From Diploptera punctata (Eukaryota; Arthropoda; Insecta; Blattodea; Blaberidae), in NCBI GenBank assembly GCA_030220185.1, contig JASPKZ010005706.1, forward strand, positions 124,001-188,000: DNA of 64,000 bases, read 5' to 3'. Below, in pieces: positions 10,777 through 21,067 of this stretch (position 1 is its first letter; the number at the start of each line of letters is the position of its first letter). The notes under the pieces were generated by a model, which was given only the letters and a program-made list of their open reading frames with translations, did no database searches and had not been told where the DNA came from. The translations under genes and the position numbers were made by a program.

Positions 10777-11069
10777 AGAAGATTAATATGAGGAGAGGTA
10801 TGAAACATTTGATTTTATCTTAAATTAAACCTCATAGTGATTTATTCCTATAAAAGTTCCATGAGCATATATAATTTATATTAATTTTTGATTTAATGTA
10901 AACTTGAGTGACAAATGTAAAATCAAAATGAGTGATTTCTTTATGAGAATAATTCACTTTACCAGGTATGATATTATAGTTATCTAGTAATCAAAAGTAA
11001 AACTTCAGAATAACAGAATTGCAGACAACGAACTATTATCAAGTCCTCAAATCAATTTCAGATGTGATT

Positions 11070-11275
11070 GTAAAAGTGATCCCTCTACAGACCTAAAGAT
11101 GTCCATGGGATAGCAGGATCCTAAGGCTTCAAACTTTCTAGACAATTGGCATTAATTGTCAACCTCAAGTGACGGCCACCTTTACAACCCTAGGGGCCAT
11201 TGTGCCACCAAAAACATGACCTTCTGGCTCATAGCGTTTTGTCTTAACCAGCTGTGTTACACATGCCCCCAAGAT
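11070..11275 (-). mobile_element. SINE-1 copy, worn
   Basis: Shares the SINE-1 body (GTGATCCCTCTACAGACCT, CTAGACAATTGGCATT, GTGACGGCCACCTTTAC). It ends on the right with a decayed tRNA head (GTCTTAACCAGCTGTGTTAC). Many substitutions indicate an old insertion. Confidence 0.65.
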
Positions 11276-11289
11276 TTGATTCTAACCAA

Positions 11290-12421
11290 AGTAATATTTA
11301 ATCAAATACATATTCAACTGAAAGTAAACAAATCATGTCATGTCCTAAATGTAGGATTAATCATAAAATATTAAATTAAATTGTAGGATTCAAATTTTCA
11401 TCTTGCTTTAGAGCAATTACAAAATGCTAAGATTAAGCCATAAATAATATGATTCTATAATTACAATACTTAACATAATTATTATAATAAAATTAGGCTT
11501 ATTTGCAAATGTATTAAATTAAAATGAGAGTTTACCAAAGCCCCACTCTATATAAAAACAAATTTGTGAGAAAAATGATTGGTACTGTATAAATTATTGT
11601 ACGTTTATCTTAACCACACAACTGCATGGATTACATTTTTAACTATAATAATTGTGCACTGTGAGACAAGATAACTGTATATCTTCCTCACAAATCCAGG
11701 CCTGTATGGAAAATCTCAACACATTGCACATTTTAATTTGACACTAGTTTTAACCAGTGGTTTCTAAGCCCAATTGCATTTTTTTTAGATGTTCTCTTTT
11801 TTTATAAGGTAAAAAATATATTTTTTATCTTCATTTAATTACTGAACTTTTTCCTGATCATGAAGATCTACATATTTTAAATACACTACCTTTAGAGAAT
11901 TTCCATATCTACATATTGTGTATCGGTACTTGTGATTAATTTGGCTTATGTTTATATTATCTTTTGTTGGGTAATATATAAAATACATATTTTTGCAAGT
12001 ATTAATCATTTTTAATTCATCAATTTGTTAATCTGAACACAATTTAAGCTTGTTTACATGTATATGTCTTAGATTGGCATGGTATATTTATTAAGCTTCC
12101 ATGTAAGCATATTTTGAATTATTATTGTTCCCTGTAATTGAGCTCTTTTATATAATGGTATATATGTCAGGGATACAATAAGGTGTTATAGAAATATATG
12201 AAAAACTAATAATCGTAGAAATTCAGTATTTATATTCATTAATGAAACTAAATACTTTTTACTATTATACTCAGATATCTGCTCTAAAAAATTCTGATAA
12301 GTGTAATTAATATATTATATTCTCAGTTTACCTATATTTTCAATTCATTAATAGAAAAATATTAATAAATTGTGCTGAATTCAGGTACCAGCATAATCAC
12401 CCTCAAAATAGAGTAAATCTG
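11290..12421. other. Downstream flank / probable 3' UTR of the sulfotransferase gene
   Basis: AT-rich, with no repeat family recognised. On the minus strand it follows the sulfotransferase stop at 12422-12424, so some of it should be 3' UTR. An AATAAA (minus) occurs at 12087-12092, about 330 nt past the stop. In DNA this AT-rich such a hexamer is weak evidence. Confidence 0.35.
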
Positions 12422-13110
12422 TTATAGTATTTTTTTAACTAAGCTATAGTATTTTGTTATATTATATCCAAACATTTCAAAATCAATACCATAAATATTA
12501 TATAACCTGTTGAGTTGTTGTTCAGTCAATTGGCTGTAATACTTTTTAATTAGATCATTGGTATTTCTGCCATCCCTAGCTTTATTTAATACCATTTTTG
12601 GCCTGTCTTTATGCCTGGAAAGCATGAGAATGTTCTCGAGCCCAGCTCTTCTTATAATGTATTCCTGATCACGAGTTAAAGTCTCAAGTTTGGCAATCAC
12701 AGTAAAATTCACATGGCATGGTGTGCAGAAAGAATGAAATGGGGCCCAATGTTCATCAAACTTTTGGTTCTTAGAATATTGAGCTGTATCTATTATGTAA
12801 TTTACAAATTCAGAAAAAGTTGGCCCGGATGTGGTTGGATTCATCTTTGGCATCTCATGTGATAAATTTTGTTTTCTATATTTTGCAATAATTTCTCTTC
12901 CCATTTTTCGATAGAAACGATGCGGAAGTCCTTCTATTTTGTTTCTATAGGCTGATAGGAGACGTTCAAATGGTTCACGAACAATGAGAAAAGATAGTGA
13001 CTCTGGAAGTGCTTCTTGAAGTTGCTTTACTGAAGGCCTTGGAAAATGGGATCTGGCTAAAACAAGAGGAGGCTTCTTTGACCGTCGTAAATATTGCTCT
13101 TTGTAACCTC
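12422..13110 (-). CDS. Carbohydrate sulfotransferase, coding exon 3 (C-terminal, with stop)
   Basis: Terminal exon of the three-exon sulfotransferase gene, residues 170-398. The acceptor is TTTTTTCTTCCTCAG before 13110, phase 1, which completes the Gly codon split from exon 2. It opens with GYKEQYLRR. The 3'-phosphate-binding motif of PAPS is REPFERLLSAYRNK (residues 214-227), preceded by PESLSFLIV. The rest contains the family's conserved HWAPFHSFCTPC (Cys pair), then LETLTRDQEYI, YYSQLTEQQLNRLYNIYGID, FEMFGY and a TAA at 12422-12424. NFT and NIT are possible N-glycosylation sites in the lumenal domain. The enzyme would transfer sulfate from PAPS to a terminal or GalNAc sugar of a glycan in the Golgi. 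Exact acceptor (HNK-1, chondroitin or dermatan type) cannot be read from the sequence. Confidence 0.9.
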
Positions 13111-14552
13111 CTGAGGAAGAAAAAATGATATCTTAACATATTTAGTTACTTAATTAATTAATTTTGTTCATCCTAATAAAATAATAATTTAAACAGTAGT
13201 AATTGTGATATTCAAATTTTAAGTTTGAAAGTTAAAGGTATATTCTTAAAAGGCAATGAAGGATCTTAGAGTATTTGGATGCAAGGTGGATAGCCCTGTA
13301 CTCAGCTGACTTTATTTTGAGGATAGAGCTTAGTATTCATTACAAAAGAAGCCATGGGTCTAGTCTACGAATCCAATCCTTGGATTAAGCTTGGGTCAGC
13401 TAGTCCATAGCCCAATCTTCACTATCTAACCCACAAATGAAGTTCGTAGGAATTTTTTTTTATATTTGAGCATATAAATGCATAATTTCCTATAGCTTTT
13501 TCCTGGAGAATTTGCACCAGTTGCTTTAAAAATAGTTTACATTTTCCTTTTTTGTAAAGTGAAAGTTTATTTTTATAATCCAAAATTTGTTCGCAGGATA
13601 TTAGGACATATTTGTAAAAAAAATTGAGTTGCGTCTTAAGTGTGACACTATTTGTAATTGATCATATCAAGAAATGCAAATGAAAGGATGCATACATTCT
13701 CAGCAAATAGCACTATAAGATGGCTAACCTAATACTCCAGCTCTAATGTCTGCCCCAGAGTAGTTCCCATGCTCATTTTAAAAAGACTGAGTAGTCCACA
13801 AAGTCAATCTGTACACAAACATTTTTCCATTGCTTAGGCCATCCTTTCACCATTCAAGTACTTTGTTGCTTGCACTATATGGCCCACATGTCAATTTATG
13901 CATAAATTAACAATATTTTCTTTTTTAATTTGAGGCATTAGGAAGAAATAAGGCATCAAGTTAGTATTTAATTACTTTAGTCCAGTAATTAATATGTTTA
14001 TTTCATAAAATTTTATCTTGCAAATTTACTTTCATTTATATACAATATATGTACATATAAATAATGATTACATATCAATAAAAGCACCATTTCATAGTTA
14101 AATAAGGGAAATAACATTATGAGATTCATTCATGAAAAGTACCATTGTTTATGTACATTTTATTTAATAGTGCATAACAATTTTTTTTTGTAAGATGCAT
14201 CTTTCTTCTTTTGAGTTTGAGTATTTTGAGGAATTTCCTATTGAATAGAAACAGGAAACCTGTAATTTTGATGTTTCTTATAGGCGAATTAATTTTATTA
14301 TTAAAAATTCTAAAACATATAATAATGTATGATTTTAAATGGTGTAATAGTGTTTAAAAAGTGGAAAAAAGTCTCTTTTATTTATTTGCTCTTTATGTTA
14401 TTAGTGCATTTATTACAATTTATTTATATGCAAGATAAATTAGAAAATTTAAAAGATTCATTATAGTATCATATAAAAGCCAAGTATAGATTTTCTTCAT
14501 TGCTTATACTTATCTTCTTGTAATTAATGTGATTTATTGTAGATATAACTAT

Positions 14553-14868
14553 TCTATTCTGTAGTGTTCTGCCCTAAGGCAGGTCTTCCACTGCAGTCAT
14601 AGTATTTTCATGCTATGCTTTACAGCTTTACTAGGGAATTATAGGTGTGGTAGCTTCCCATTGCTTTCCACACCGGTAAAATGTAAGGATGATAATGATG
14701 ATGGCCAATGACTTTTTGGGACCATTGGCCATAGGCTTCTTGAAATTTATTTTACGGGTGAGGAAAACCCCAAAAAAAACCTCATCCAGGAGCCTATCCC
14801 AACCGGGAATCGAACCCGAGCCTGCTGCGTGACAAGGCAGCATGCTACCTCGAGTCAGAGCAGTGGAT
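14553..14868 (-). mobile_element. SINE-2 copy, full length, with target duplication
   Basis: Flanked by perfect 11-bp direct repeats GATATAACTAT at 14542-14552 and 14869-14879. On the minus strand it starts CCACTGCTCTGACTCGAGG, with a tRNA-like head (GTAGCATGCTGCCTTGTCAC, B box GGTTCGATTCCCGG). It continues with the body marker CCTCACCCGTAAAATAAA and ends with GCAGGTCTTCCACTGCAG reversed. Related copies are at 25880, 31684, 33819, 34180 and 56955. It sits antisense-neutral inside sulfotransferase intron 2, in the same strand as the gene. Confidence 0.85.
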
Positions 14869-15145
14869 GATATAACTATAGTGTATATGAATTTAGAAGG
14901 AATGCAATGACAGAGTTAGATGAAGCTGAATTAAGAATCATTATGCAATAAAAATTATATGTTTTTTCGTAGTTAGAGTAATGGGACAACTAGCATAATA
15001 GAGTTTTTTTTTATCTTCACATCTATTTAAAACTTTCATTAATTAAATTTTAAAGTATACCAATGAAGAGAAATAAACATTTTGAAGTTAATTGTACAAG
15101 AATCATATATTTAGGTGGTCTGTGACATTAATAATGGCACTCTTC

Positions 15146-15295
15146 ATAATATAAAAATAGAATACCTGAGATCTCAGTCTTCCTCAGCTTTGGATGTGGG
15201 GTGTAGTGTACTTTCAAAGCATATGCTTCATCTTCAGCTGAAGACATCCAAAGTTGAGGAAGACTGAGATCTCAGGTATTCTATTTTTATATTAT
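15146..15295 (-). ncRNA. Long hairpin with hammerhead-like core at its tip
   Basis: Two 52-bp arms (15146-15197 and 15244-15295) are reverse complements with a single mismatch. The 46-nt tip on the minus strand reads CTTCAG, CTGAAGA (CUGANGA), T, GAAGC-ATAT-GCTTT (stem II, five pairs with one wobble), GAA, AGT-AC-ACT (stem III), A as cleavage residue, CACCCC. The long arms then act as stem I with an internal loop CTTCAG/CACCCC. The core closely resembles that of PLE-2 (both have CTGAAGATGAAGCAT), so this is probably the inverted 3' end of a Penelope-type element with no coding part left. It sits in intron 2 on the gene's own strand, so the core would be in the pre-mRNA sense. Confidence 0.55.
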
Positions 15296-15664
15296 AAATA
15301 TTGCGTATCAATGGTGTTTCGTCATGAATTGTAAAGTATTGATTAACAATGGCACATGACTAAACAGTGAATATTTATTGTATACTAAGTTCCTTATAGC
15401 AAACTGGATTCACATATCTGATTTTTATGTCAAAAGTAGAAGTATTATGAAGTATAATTACAACAAACAAAACATTCAATAAAATTTAGTGTAATATTTT
15501 CTTTTATTAAGTAATATAAGGTTCTTTAAAAGTGATTTTTTTTTAATTTGCTTTGTCTCAGTAACAAATCTTTAACTAAATCTAGCATGAGTGACACACA
15601 TACAATTAGCTAAGAGAATGGTATTTAAATTAATGTTGGGAAGTAAACATTGAGGTTTTATCAT

Positions 15665-15793
15665 TAATAGTGAGTGGAGAACATATTTTTTACATACCGA
15701 CGGTTTCAAACTACATCTCGTCCCTCTTCAGTCAGAGAAATTTGAAATTGTATGAGGTGAGTTGTTAAAAATATGTTCTCCACTCGCTATTAA
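15665..15793 (-). mobile_element. Mini-element with Penelope-type inverted ends and a decayed ribozyme-like core
   Basis: The ends form an inverted repeat of about 30 bp (TAATAGTGAGTGGAGAACAT / reversed TTAATAGCGAGTGGAGAACA). On the minus strand an ACCTCAT motif follows the left end, as in other Penelope ends of this window. At 15731-15694 the sequence reads CTGAAGA, G, GGAC...GTTT, GAA, ACCG-T-CGGT, A. This is a hammerhead-like order with a weak stem II and little stem I. It is probably a decayed, non-coding relative of the PLE ends. Confidence 0.4.
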
Positions 15794-16123
15794 GAGAATG
15801 GTGTTACATTCAGAAGCATGAGCTATGATATTTAATGTGTATACATTTTTCAAAGAACACTCTTCATAAAAAAATACTTCCTAATACAATTTTCTTTCTT
15901 CTTGTTTCCTTATATTATTTATTTTTATATTTTGTTAAATGAATCCTGTTATTTAAAAAAAAAAAGGCAATAAGTTCTTCAAGTGTATCATCTCTTTCTT
16001 TCTCTCTGCTCTCAAGCATCAGAGTGAACTTCATATGCTATTGAAGCAGCATATTATGTATTTTTAATTTGTTGCTATTGCAAGACATATGTTAGAGTAA
16101 TAAAAACTTACAATAGTACTTAC

Positions 16124-16436
16124 CTAGTAGATTGAAATTGTATAGCCATGCAGAACTAGCTGCTTTAAATATATTGCACCATACTAGGCCATGTGTAGAA
16201 TCTATAAAAAATTCCCATGCATTCGGCTCACCCTCTTTGTTGAGGCCGTGAGCAACACAGACATCCCATACTTTCTGTCGTCTTTGTTCTAATTCTTTTT
16301 CTAATTCTTCTAAATCTATCCCATCATCTTCAGGTTCAACAATTATAGATGGTGTCATCTTAATATATGGAGATAATTGCACAGCTTTTGTAGTATGGGT
16401 TTCCTTAGATGCTCTTTGATTTGGCTGAGTAACATA
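16124..16436 (-). CDS. Carbohydrate sulfotransferase, coding exon 2
   Basis: Middle exon, residues 66-169 plus the first base of codon 170. The acceptor is GTTTGTAATGTGCAG (phase 0) and the donor is CTAG|GTAAGT (phase 1). It codes for the stem and the start of the catalytic domain: an acidic, probably helical stretch (DDGIDLEELEKELEQRRQKV), the family's VWDVCVAHGLN, then GLVWCNIFKAASSAWLYNF. The last contains the 5'-phosphosulfate-binding loop (IFKAASSAW, residues 154-162, with Lys156). WLYNFNLLG runs across the splice into GYKEQYL of exon 3, as in animal CHST8-14 family members. The 313-bp length and phases agree exactly with the neighbouring exons, which is strong support for the model. Confidence 0.9.
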
Positions 16437-17647
16437 CTGCACATTACAAACATAACACTGGTGAATTTATTTTATTTATTTATGGTCTTTATAATATTTT
16501 AACATTAGTAAATTAAAAATTCTGAACCTAAATATGAACTTGCTGTACCTTGGTCAAGCAAAACTTTTTTACAATTAAGGAATGTTTTGAGTGTACGTGC
16601 CTTATATCTATGTTCTGTTAATAGGAATACATGATTCTAGAGTTTCCTTGTTGTCTCTTTCAACAAGTCTCTTATGCCAATTTCAAAAAATAATTTTTTC
16701 ATATCTTGTATTTAATAATTTCATACAGAGTAATTACATTGAATACAACTTTTATGCACAATTATTAAAATCAATAACAGGTTTTGTTGAACTATGCAAA
16801 AAAAACCACTTTTTATTCATTTTTTATATTAATTTATGAGAAATGTCACAATAATATGAAGAACGTGTTCGACACAGTTACTTCAAAATAATTTCTGACA
16901 ACAAACAAATGTTGTCCTTCTCAATCGCATGTACAAAAAATCATATGCACTCTTTCATTTAACAAACACATCATGCACAGCTACTCTCTCACACATCTTT
17001 TCTCACTCCAATTTTTAAACTTTAAAGCCGTGAATACCATTTCATGACCGCAACGTGTTTGTAATTAAATTATCTTTATTTTGATATGTATTTCTATTGG
17101 TAAACAGATCAATGAAGTCACCTATATTAACTTATAAATGTCCTGCAATCATATTGACTGCAAGTCGAATGGCTAAAGTTCCGGGACGAATTGTATTTCT
17201 AATTGTTTCAATACATACTTACCTGTTTATACCTCCTTGCCAGGTAGTCATGACCACAAATGAGGAGGCAATGCTACCCAGGCATATTCTTTATGTTTCA
17301 AACTCTCGGTTCAAATAATATTTGTTCGGTAAATAAGTGGGTGAAGAATCCAAAAAAAAGTTAATTAAAATAATTTAAATTAAAGATAGCCATGAACATA
17401 TTTTAATAGGCAAGTGTTTCTGGATATATTTGTCTATATTCGAGATTTAATAAAAAATATGTTTCATCCGGTAAGCAGATGGGTGAAGGTTGACCTGTCT
17501 TCGGATCTTAGACTATTTGGTTTCTTCATGAGATATGGATTCAGTGTTCTTGTCCATTCTTTCAAAATGGATTTGTCCCATAGAACTGAATATGGTTGTG
17601 TTTCTTTTCGATAAGATGAAATAATATTACACAAGATTATTATACAT

Positions 17648-17766
17648 AAGAGAAAAATTTGCGTCTAGATCGTAACTCGCCTCGGTAGCTCAGTTGGTAG
17701 AGCACTTGGCCCGGAAAGCCAAGGGTCCCGGGTTCGAGTCCCGGTCTAGGCGAAAATTTTTCTCTT
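17648..17766 (+). mobile_element. Element with terminal inverted repeats enclosing a tRNA-like gene
   Basis: The left end AAGAGAAAAATTTGCGTCTA is the near-perfect reverse complement of the right end (TAGGCGAAAATTTTTCTCTT), giving inverted repeats of about 25 bp that include the acceptor region of the tRNA. Relatives with the same terminal words (AAAAGAAAAATATA...GCCTAGAC) are at 20379-20490 and, truncated, at 20671-20752. The arrangement looks like a small transposable element built around a tRNA, unlike the SINEs of the window. Confidence 0.6.
17679..17752 (+). tRNA. tRNA-like gene, anticodon GGA (Ser-type) but class I shape
   Basis: A full cloverleaf can be drawn. The acceptor is GCCTCGG with TCTAGGC (one mismatch), and the D arm is GCTCAGTTGGTAGAGC. 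The anticodon arm is CTTGGC-CCGGAAA-GCCAAG with anticodon GGA at 17713-17715. The T arm is CCGGGTTCGAGTCCCGG. A- and B-box promoters are intact and a T5 Pol III terminator follows at 17757-17761. Against a working serine tRNA: there is no long variable arm, position 33 is C rather than U, and the anticodon stem has six pairs. It is better viewed as a tRNA-derived, possibly transcribed, mobile sequence. Confidence 0.65.
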
Positions 17767-18779
17767 AAAATATAATTTATCCTTCAATGAGAAGTGTTAA
17801 ATTAATAATAAAATCGTCAAGATGAAATAACTTCATGATATTCTTTATCAATTTCTACTGTCAACATTTTTTTTTGCATCTTAATGCTATATAAGCCAAA
17901 ATTTCAGTCAAATTGTGAGTAGCTGTGACTTTTAACTAGAAATATGTGCAACATTTTGACACTGTACACTTTCAAAAACCAAGAAATAAATGTAATAAAT
18001 TTAACATTTGTATTCTGACCCACAGCACCATCTGAAAAGGTGTATTTTTATTAAGTATGAGATGTTTACAGGCTAATTTCTTAATTTTTTTGCATTCCAT
18101 AGTTTCAGAATTATTATGGAATCGCATTGTTTTTAACACTCACTCACATGTGCATGAAGCGCAAACTACTGTACTAACATCTGATCACCTGCAAGACTAG
18201 CACAACATGGTATACTTGTATTCTTTCTACAGATGTGCCTTCTAGGCAGCTCGGATATACACAAAAATTTAATATATGTTAGAACAAGTCAGTACTTCAC
18301 GGATATGCAATCACACTAAAAGGGCATATACCACCACAAGTCATTGTTAGGGTGTTGTCCTCAATTATATTTATTAAGAAGATTGAGAAGTCAGTACAGT
18401 AGTAACATTACTGAGTGAAACCAAAAATATTGTAATCAAGATACGATTTCATATTTAGGTATTGACTTTTATGAGAGAATATTTAAATGAAAGATTTTTG
18501 AAAACATAATGTCTTCACATAAATATATTGCTATTTCTGAAACTATTCAGTGCTAAATATTCAACTTAGGGTTCAATTTGTGAATACATCTAGCTTATTT
18601 TCTTCCCTTAATATAAGAGATTGTGTTGCACACATAAAGACTACCACAGGCAAGATTTTCATTATATAAATTTTGATCTTTAGTATCTTAGTCAAAAACC
18701 AAGAAGACAGGAAACATGAACTGAATAGTAATAATAATTCCCTGCTTTAAATCAGAATTCAATTTATCATATTGGTCCA

Positions 18780-19640
18780 TTAACAATAGTCCTAGATATT
18801 TTAATGTTTCGCTTTTTCATAAGAACTGTTGTCCTAATATTATCCATTGTAATTTGCTACATTTTGATCATGGTACATCTCCATGTATATCACTTTTTTT
18901 CTGTGTTTACACCTAATCCAATTTCCTTGCAAGCATTTAAAAATACTTCTATATTTCTAGCTTCCTTATTAAAATCATCTCGTATTAGAGATTCATGTCA
19001 TGAGAATAGGACAGAATCTGTGAACCCATATTCTTCTTGGTAATTTTCTTAATGGTATATAAAGAGCAAAATTAAATTAGCAATGGTGATAATGCTGATA
19101 ATTGGTTTCCTTGTTGTAATCCATTCTTCAGGGAGAAATTAGTTGACATAGGTTGACACAATTTAATCTGGGTACCATCCAAATATACCTTTATTAATCA
19201 ATAATTTTTTGATATAACAAATTCAATCAAATGTTTTTGTAAAAGGCATGTCTTCTCAGTCATTAGGTTTCTGAAATCTATAAATAACTGTCCATTTATT
19301 TTCTAATATTTGCTAGAAATAAAATATTTATCAATTGTTGATCTATTTTGTCTGAGCCCATAGCATATAATTTCATCTGCATATAGAGTAAATCTCAATG
19401 AAAGATTGTTGGATAGAATTTTATATGGTGTCGATAAAAAAATATCCTCAGTAGTTACTTTTTTTTGCAATTTTTATGGATTGAAACAAAGTCAATTCTT
19501 TCCATTCTTGTGATTAAAAGAATGAAAGAATTGAATAACATATCACTCCATTCTCGAATCAACTCAGTTGAAATTTGATATATGCTAGAAGACTTATATA
19601 TCTTTAGTTTCTCTATGACAATTTTTATTTCCATCACCAT
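18780..19640 (-). pseudogene. LINE reverse transcriptase fragment (RTE-like), in intron 1
   Basis: The minus strand begins with the RT entry motif VIEKLKIYKSSSIYQISTEL, the counterpart of the AIQKLKMYKASGSDEVPAEL of the better RTE-like copy at 21.1 kb. It decays through many stops to pieces such as LFADEII-like and GLGVNTEKK near 18900. It is on the same strand as the sulfotransferase transcript. It is old and inactive. Confidence 0.55.
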
Positions 19641-20085
19641 TCAGAAAGTTAGGATATCAAAATTTGTTTTGAATTATAATATAACTATTTTGTTATCTTC
19701 TATTAAGTTATATCTATTGCAAATCTAACTTATATCTTAAACAAATTGATCATAAAACATAAAATTATATTTCATTAATAATTTTGATTGAAGCATAAAG
19801 TGATTATAAATACCAATCTTACATATTAATTAAATTTATTTTAGATAATTTTATCAATTATTTTCTTCCTGATGCAGCATCTATCCATAAATTAAATAAT
19901 TTCCAATTAGAAAACATGTTAAATGTCTAAATTAATTTTTTTTTAATCTGTTTCTATTTAATGTATTTATGCTACAATTAAGATGAATTCAGATTACCAA
20001 AGTAAAATTTGTATAAATAAATTCTAGAAAGCTAAATTAATTTTTAAAATAAATTATTACTTATATTGAACTAGTTATTACTTAC

Positions 20086-20280
20086 TCTGTGTTGCATGTT
20101 GGACCTAGTGATGTTAACACTACTAGGTTTTGCCAATTCATGTTGCCTAGAGAGGGCATAACTACCTAGCAATAAACAGTAACTTAAACCTGCAGTTATG
20201 AGAATAAACACTTGGAAGATGCTTCGATATCTGTTGATCGCTCGTAGTAATAGCCTTGGCCAGTGGTGGATTCCTCTCAT
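20086..20280 (-). CDS. Carbohydrate sulfotransferase, coding exon 1 (start, signal anchor)
   Basis: Residues 1-65. The ATG is at 20280-20278, the donor is ACAGA|GTAAGT, phase 0. It encodes a basic cytoplasmic tail (MRGIHHWPRLLLRAINRYR) and one hydrophobic signal anchor at about residues 20-43 (SIFQVFILITAGLSYCLLLG). The start of the stem follows, with the sequon NIT at 56-58. This is the type II topology expected of Golgi sulfotransferases. Six bases upstream of the ATG is a good acceptor (ATGTTTATTTCAG, exon start 20286), so a non-coding first exon probably lies further upstream, beyond 20290. The exon leader contains an ATG whose two-codon uORF (ATGACATGA) overlaps the main start. Confidence 0.85.
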
Positions 20281-20378
20281 GTCATTCTGAAATAAACATT
20301 TTAGGGGAATTGCAATATTTGGTTGAAGTCAGATGTTATTGTTTGTCTTAATACAAGATTATCTACATTATTATATTT

Positions 20379-20490
20379 AAAAAGAAAAATATACGCCTAG
20401 ACTGGGGTTTGAACCCAGAACCTTTGACTCTCTATGTCAATGCTTTATTCAAGTCTAGGCCTCCAATCTAAACGTGTATTTTTCTTTTAT
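20379..20490 (-). mobile_element. tRNA-like element with inverted ends, copy 2
   Basis: Ends AAAGAAAAATATACGCCTAG and, reversed, AAAGAAAAATACACGTTTAG form inverted repeats. On the minus strand a tRNA-like sequence spans 20460-20394. It has a perfect seven-pair acceptor (GCCTAGA/TCTAGGC), a shortened D region, an anticodon arm TTGAC-ATAGAGA-GTCAA (anticodon AGA, Ser-type) and a B box GGTTCAAACC. The shortened D arm rules out a working tRNA. It has the same architecture as the copy at 17648-17766. Confidence 0.6.
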
Positions 20491-20670
20491 ACATAGTTAA
20501 TTCCCTAACCCCAAATGCTACGAGCCGTTGCTACGATTTTTGCAAATGGTGGCTTCTTTATTAAGAAGACTTTTTTATGGGAATTTAAACATTACTTATA
20601 AAGCCAGTAGTGCTTCTTTCAATGTTCATATTATTTGTTTTTAAACATCTTAATGATGGACAAATTATAT

Positions 20671-20752
20671 TTGAAAAGAAAAATATATGCCTAGACTGGG
20701 GTTTGAACCTGGGACCTTTGACTTTTTATGTCAATGCTCTATCTGTTGTTTT
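20671..20752 (-). mobile_element. tRNA-like element, copy 3, truncated
   Basis: TTGAAAAGAAAAATATATGC is followed by CTAGACTGGGGTTTGAACC and GACTTTTTATGTCAATGCTC, matching copy 2. It stops before the other inverted end. Only about 280 bp separates it from copy 2, in the same orientation. Confidence 0.5.
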
Positions 20753-20989
20753 CTTCCTCACCTTCTCCCTGCCTGGGATGTAATTTTTAAACTGGCACAA
20801 CTGTGAAATTCCTATGCCATGCCACCAAAATTATGGAATAGATATTGACTTGTCACAGATGCAAATTGAGTAATAGTATTTGTAACTGCTGGTGGTCTTA
20901 TCACACCTTTTAATCAGTAGCTAAGTGATATGTATGGACAAATCTCTAGTGCATTCTAGACGTAGATAGTTTTCCTATAAGATATTCAT

Positions 20990-21065
20990 AGGCAAATGGA
21001 AAAGACCACATAACAGTGAGCTATATGATTTTTATAGAAAACCAGATATAATAAAAACAGTTAAG
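20990..21065 (+). pseudogene. Short RTE-like 3'-region fragment fused to the next LINE copy
   Basis: GGCAAATGGAAAAGACCACA through ACAGTTAAGTCT corresponds to the segment encoding GEWRRLHNNELH...IRTVKS, which normally lies after the RT domain. Here it sits directly before an RT N-terminus. The order is therefore scrambled, giving a chimeric junction near 21065. Confidence 0.5.
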
Positions 21066-21067
21066 TC

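Larger units (their letters stand above)
10005..10822 (+). mobile_element. Penelope-like element PLE-1, 5'-truncated, with inverted 3' end copy
   Basis: The element is bounded by a 48-bp inverted repeat. Its last 48 bp (10775-10822, containing ATATGAGGAGAGGTATGAAA) reappear inverted at 10005-10052 (TTTCATGCCTCTTCTCATAT). Between them lies the 3' part of a Penelope-type ORF with a GIY-YIG endonuclease, and a hammerhead-like motif at its end. The same 3' end, extended outward with an AATAAATCACTAT motif, also occurs at 22950-23040. The inverted copy at the 5' side is typical of truncated Penelope insertions. Confidence 0.75.
13111..16123 (-). other. Sulfotransferase intron 2
   Basis: Runs from the donor GTAAGTACT (16123 downward) to the acceptor TTCTTCCTCAG (ending at 13111). 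It contains a SINE-2 copy (14553-14868), a long hairpin with a ribozyme-like tip (15146-15295) and a Penelope-end mini-element (15665-15793). The remainder is AT-rich without other features. Confidence 0.85.
16437..20085 (-). other. Sulfotransferase intron 1
   Basis: From the donor ACAGA|GTAAGTAAT (20085 downward) to the acceptor TAATGTGCAG (ending at 16437). It holds a tRNA-like element (17648-17766) and a LINE RT fragment (18780-19640). The ORFs near 17097 and 17414 show no family features. The rest is AT-rich with nothing recognised. Confidence 0.85.

Noticed and set aside
12087..12092. Poly(A) signal of the sulfotransferase gene as a firm feature
   Set aside because: AATAAA hexamers are expected often in DNA this AT-rich; mentioned only as a possibility.
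17679..17752. Ordinary serine tRNA gene
   Set aside because: No long variable arm, C at position 33 and six-pair anticodon stem; the flanking inverted repeats point to a mobile tRNA-like sequence.
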